DNA of 64,000 bases, from the NCBI RefSeq assembly GCF_000004075.3, contig NC_026657.2:33466732-33530731 (forward strand). The letters are read 5' to 3'. Of the stretch, positions 62,158 to 64,000 are shown piece by piece. Each line of letters starts with the position of its first letter. Position 1 is the first letter of the stretch. The stretch comes from Cucumis sativus (taxonomy: Eukaryota > Streptophyta > Magnoliopsida > Cucurbitales > Cucurbitaceae). A model generated the notes under the pieces. It made no database searches. It was not told where the DNA came from and was given only the letters and a program-made list of their open reading frames with translations. The translations under genes were made by a program, and so were the position numbers.

Positions 62158-63648
62158 TCAATATTCACAAAACTGGTTTCTCCTGACTCCATTTATCCCA
62201 TTGCTAGACCATTGTTGGTTTACTGGTCTATTAGGATTCGAATTCTTCCAACATTCAGGAGAATTATTAGGTTCATGAGCAAAATTTACTCTCTTCCTTC
62301 CTCCTCTCCTGCTGTTTCTCCAACCATTTTCCTTTTGATAGCCATCGTAATGAAATCTCGATCCCTTGAATGTCGATGAATGGTACCAATTCCCACCCGA
62401 GTTTTTGCAGTTCACATCACATGTTCTCCAAATCCGATTCGTAAACCTATTGTCTGATTCTTTGTGATTGTGATTTTGATTGTAACTGGGGTTGTGAGTG
62501 TGATTATTCCCCCAATCATTCCAACCAACTGAATTATTCAAATACTCATCTCTCAAACCCACATTATTCTTGGTAGCAGAACTCATCTCCCAAGAGTTTT
62601 GTCCATCATCCACCTTCTGATCACAATTACCCGGCTCTGCTTTCGGTTTCTGAAGATCTTCTTTAGCTTCGCCCCATCCGACGCATGTATATGACTGATA
62701 CAAGCCAAGAGCCTCATACAAACTCGCAATCACTACATCTCCCTCCCTAACAGGAGCAATCTGTTCTCTCTCCAAATCTAACATTAGATCAGGGTCAACA
62801 TTACAATTCCAATCGATCTCATCGATATAAATGTCAGGATCAGGCAACGATATATCGCAAGGCAATCCATTAATTTCCGCCCAAAACCTACTCTTTGCAT
62901 TATGAAACGCTTCTTCACCAGCCGAGTCATTCCATTTAACCACATTGTCATAAAGGTACATACACTTCTTAGTATCCAACAACTTCTTCCATGAAATCAA
63001 CCCAACAGATGAACAAAACTTCTTTTCCCACGACGGCACACCAGCGTGCCAATTATCTGTAACAAAAGAGGATTATTAAAAAAAAAAAAACGCACAAAAC
63101 CCCCCATACAAAGTAATTACACTACAAAACTTCATTGCCCAGAAGAAAATTGAATACCCAAAACAAGCAAAAACACAAAAGTAAAGTCACTTTCAAAGAT
63201 GAAATCGATATAGGCTTATACAATAGAGTCGGAAACTTTAAGAATGCTAAAAATGAATCGAAAGCATAACTTAAAAAATAAGCATTAGCTAACAAACCTA
63301 AACAAGGAATCAAAATCCGCTATAAAACAAGAGCTAAATTCAAAGAAGTTATTGGAGAAAAGGGTTGAACGAAAAGAAAAAAAGAAGAAGGGAAAAACAG
63401 AACAATAAACGCAACCATTATTCGTGAGAGGGATAATTCATAATGAAAGAACCAAGAAGAAGGAAGCATGAGAAGAAGAAAGAATCAAGAAATCGAAGAA
63501 TGAAAACGATTAAAATTAGGAAAAATCAAGGAAATAGGATTGAAGGGAGGAAGCGCATTACATAAATACCTGGAGAGGGGTTTCTGGGGGATTTGAGTAG
63601 CTGATGATGAGGAATTTCAGAGCCGTATCGTCTTCTCCAATTCCCCAT
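62158..63648 (-). CDS. Plant-specific protein of unknown function (2 exons)
   Basis: Minus-strand exons 63648-63570 and 63056-62158; 325 residues, phase 1 junction. I recognise the block PSWEKKFC, then KMYLY/KCMYLYDN-like sequence, VVKWNDSAGEEAFHNAKSRF, then NGLPCDISLPDPDIYIDEID, as conserved among land-plant proteins that have no assigned function. The first 130 residues are acidic and Trp-rich. The C-terminal 150 residues are rich in Asn, His, Gly, Ser and Arg (NNHTHNPSYNQNHNHKESDN, RNSRRGGRKR), low in complexity and likely disordered or RNA-interacting. No membrane span or signal peptide. No function can be inferred. Confidence 0.85.
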
Positions 63649-64000
63649 ACGATTGAAATTCAAAAGGCAAAGGAATTGTGAGAATTTTGAAACCTAAACA
63701 GAGAAATCACCGACATAGAAAGAAATTAAGGCGTTGGGAACCGGAAAATAAAATTAAAAATATGAGGAAAAAACGGAAATTAATAAAGAAGGAAAATAAA
63801 AAAGGGAAGAATTTTGGATTGGCCAAGGAATTACCAAAATCTAAAGGACTTTCCATATAATTAATTCATTTTTCTCTCTTTCTTTTTCTGTAAAATAATA
63901 AATAAATAAACTCACTTTTCTCACTTCCTTTTGGATTATGAAATTGATTTGTGTAGAATGTTTGAATCTAGAGAGATGTATGAAATGGATAGCTTTTAGT
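63649..64000. other. Upstream flank of the minus-strand unknown-protein gene
   Basis: A-rich, presumably promoter and 5' leader of the gene ending at 63648 on the minus strand. The Lys-rich open frame at 63678-63860 is a product of base composition and is not supported. Confidence 0.6.

Overview
This is a plant nuclear window, almost certainly from a eudicot and probably from a cucurbit. The genes are intron-rich with GT-AG (and a few GC-AG) junctions, the intergenic DNA is very AT-rich, and the encoded proteins belong to plant families: a PICBP-type calmodulin-binding protein, KOBITO1, CRM-domain protein, SCPL45-type serine carboxypeptidases, and an ARP-type AP endonuclease with a SAP domain. 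The cucurbit assignment is inference from remembered protein and repeat similarity. I assembled exon structures by hand. For every multi-exon gene the splice phases agree and the summed exon length is divisible by three.

Layout. 163-3609 (+): calmodulin-binding protein with two C-terminal CaM-binding modules and a recent internal duplication. 7127-17131 (+): folylpolyglutamate synthase in 15 exons, with a LINE fragment, a MITE and a 3 x 52 bp tandem repeat in its introns. 17132-21175: gene-poor AT-rich DNA. 21176-28181 (+): KOBITO1-like glycosyltransferase in 11 exons. 30091-32978 (+): small conserved protein, possibly of the C1orf74/DUF4504 family. 33507-34984 (-): truncated Copia-like retroelement with a broken gag and one LTR. 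36130-38856 (-): CRM-domain protein like At3g25440. 40826-44461 (+) and 50617-54075 (+): two SCPL45-like serine carboxypeptidases, a local duplicate pair separated by an ankyrin-repeat protein gene at 45847-49074 (+). 55088-60157 (+): ARP-like apurinic/apyrimidinic endonuclease. 62158-63648 (-): plant-specific protein of unknown function.

The genes are not an operon and share no obvious pathway; they are independent housekeeping or cell-wall/hydrolase genes. The only gene-to-gene relationship is the carboxypeptidase pair. The structures most worth a second look are: (i) a dispersed family of short AT-rich foldback elements with CAAATATAGCAAAA-type terminal inverted repeats and internal CTATCA/TGATAG motifs, present in at least nine places; (ii) three GC-AG introns in three different genes; (iii) a retroelement LTR whose ends are 26-bp inverted repeats; (iv) differences in intron number and donor type between the carboxypeptidase paralogues; (v) minimal upstream ORFs in the folylpolyglutamate synthase leader; and (vi) a near-identical 198-bp-period duplication inside the calmodulin-binding protein. 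I found no evidence of a wholly new multi-gene system.
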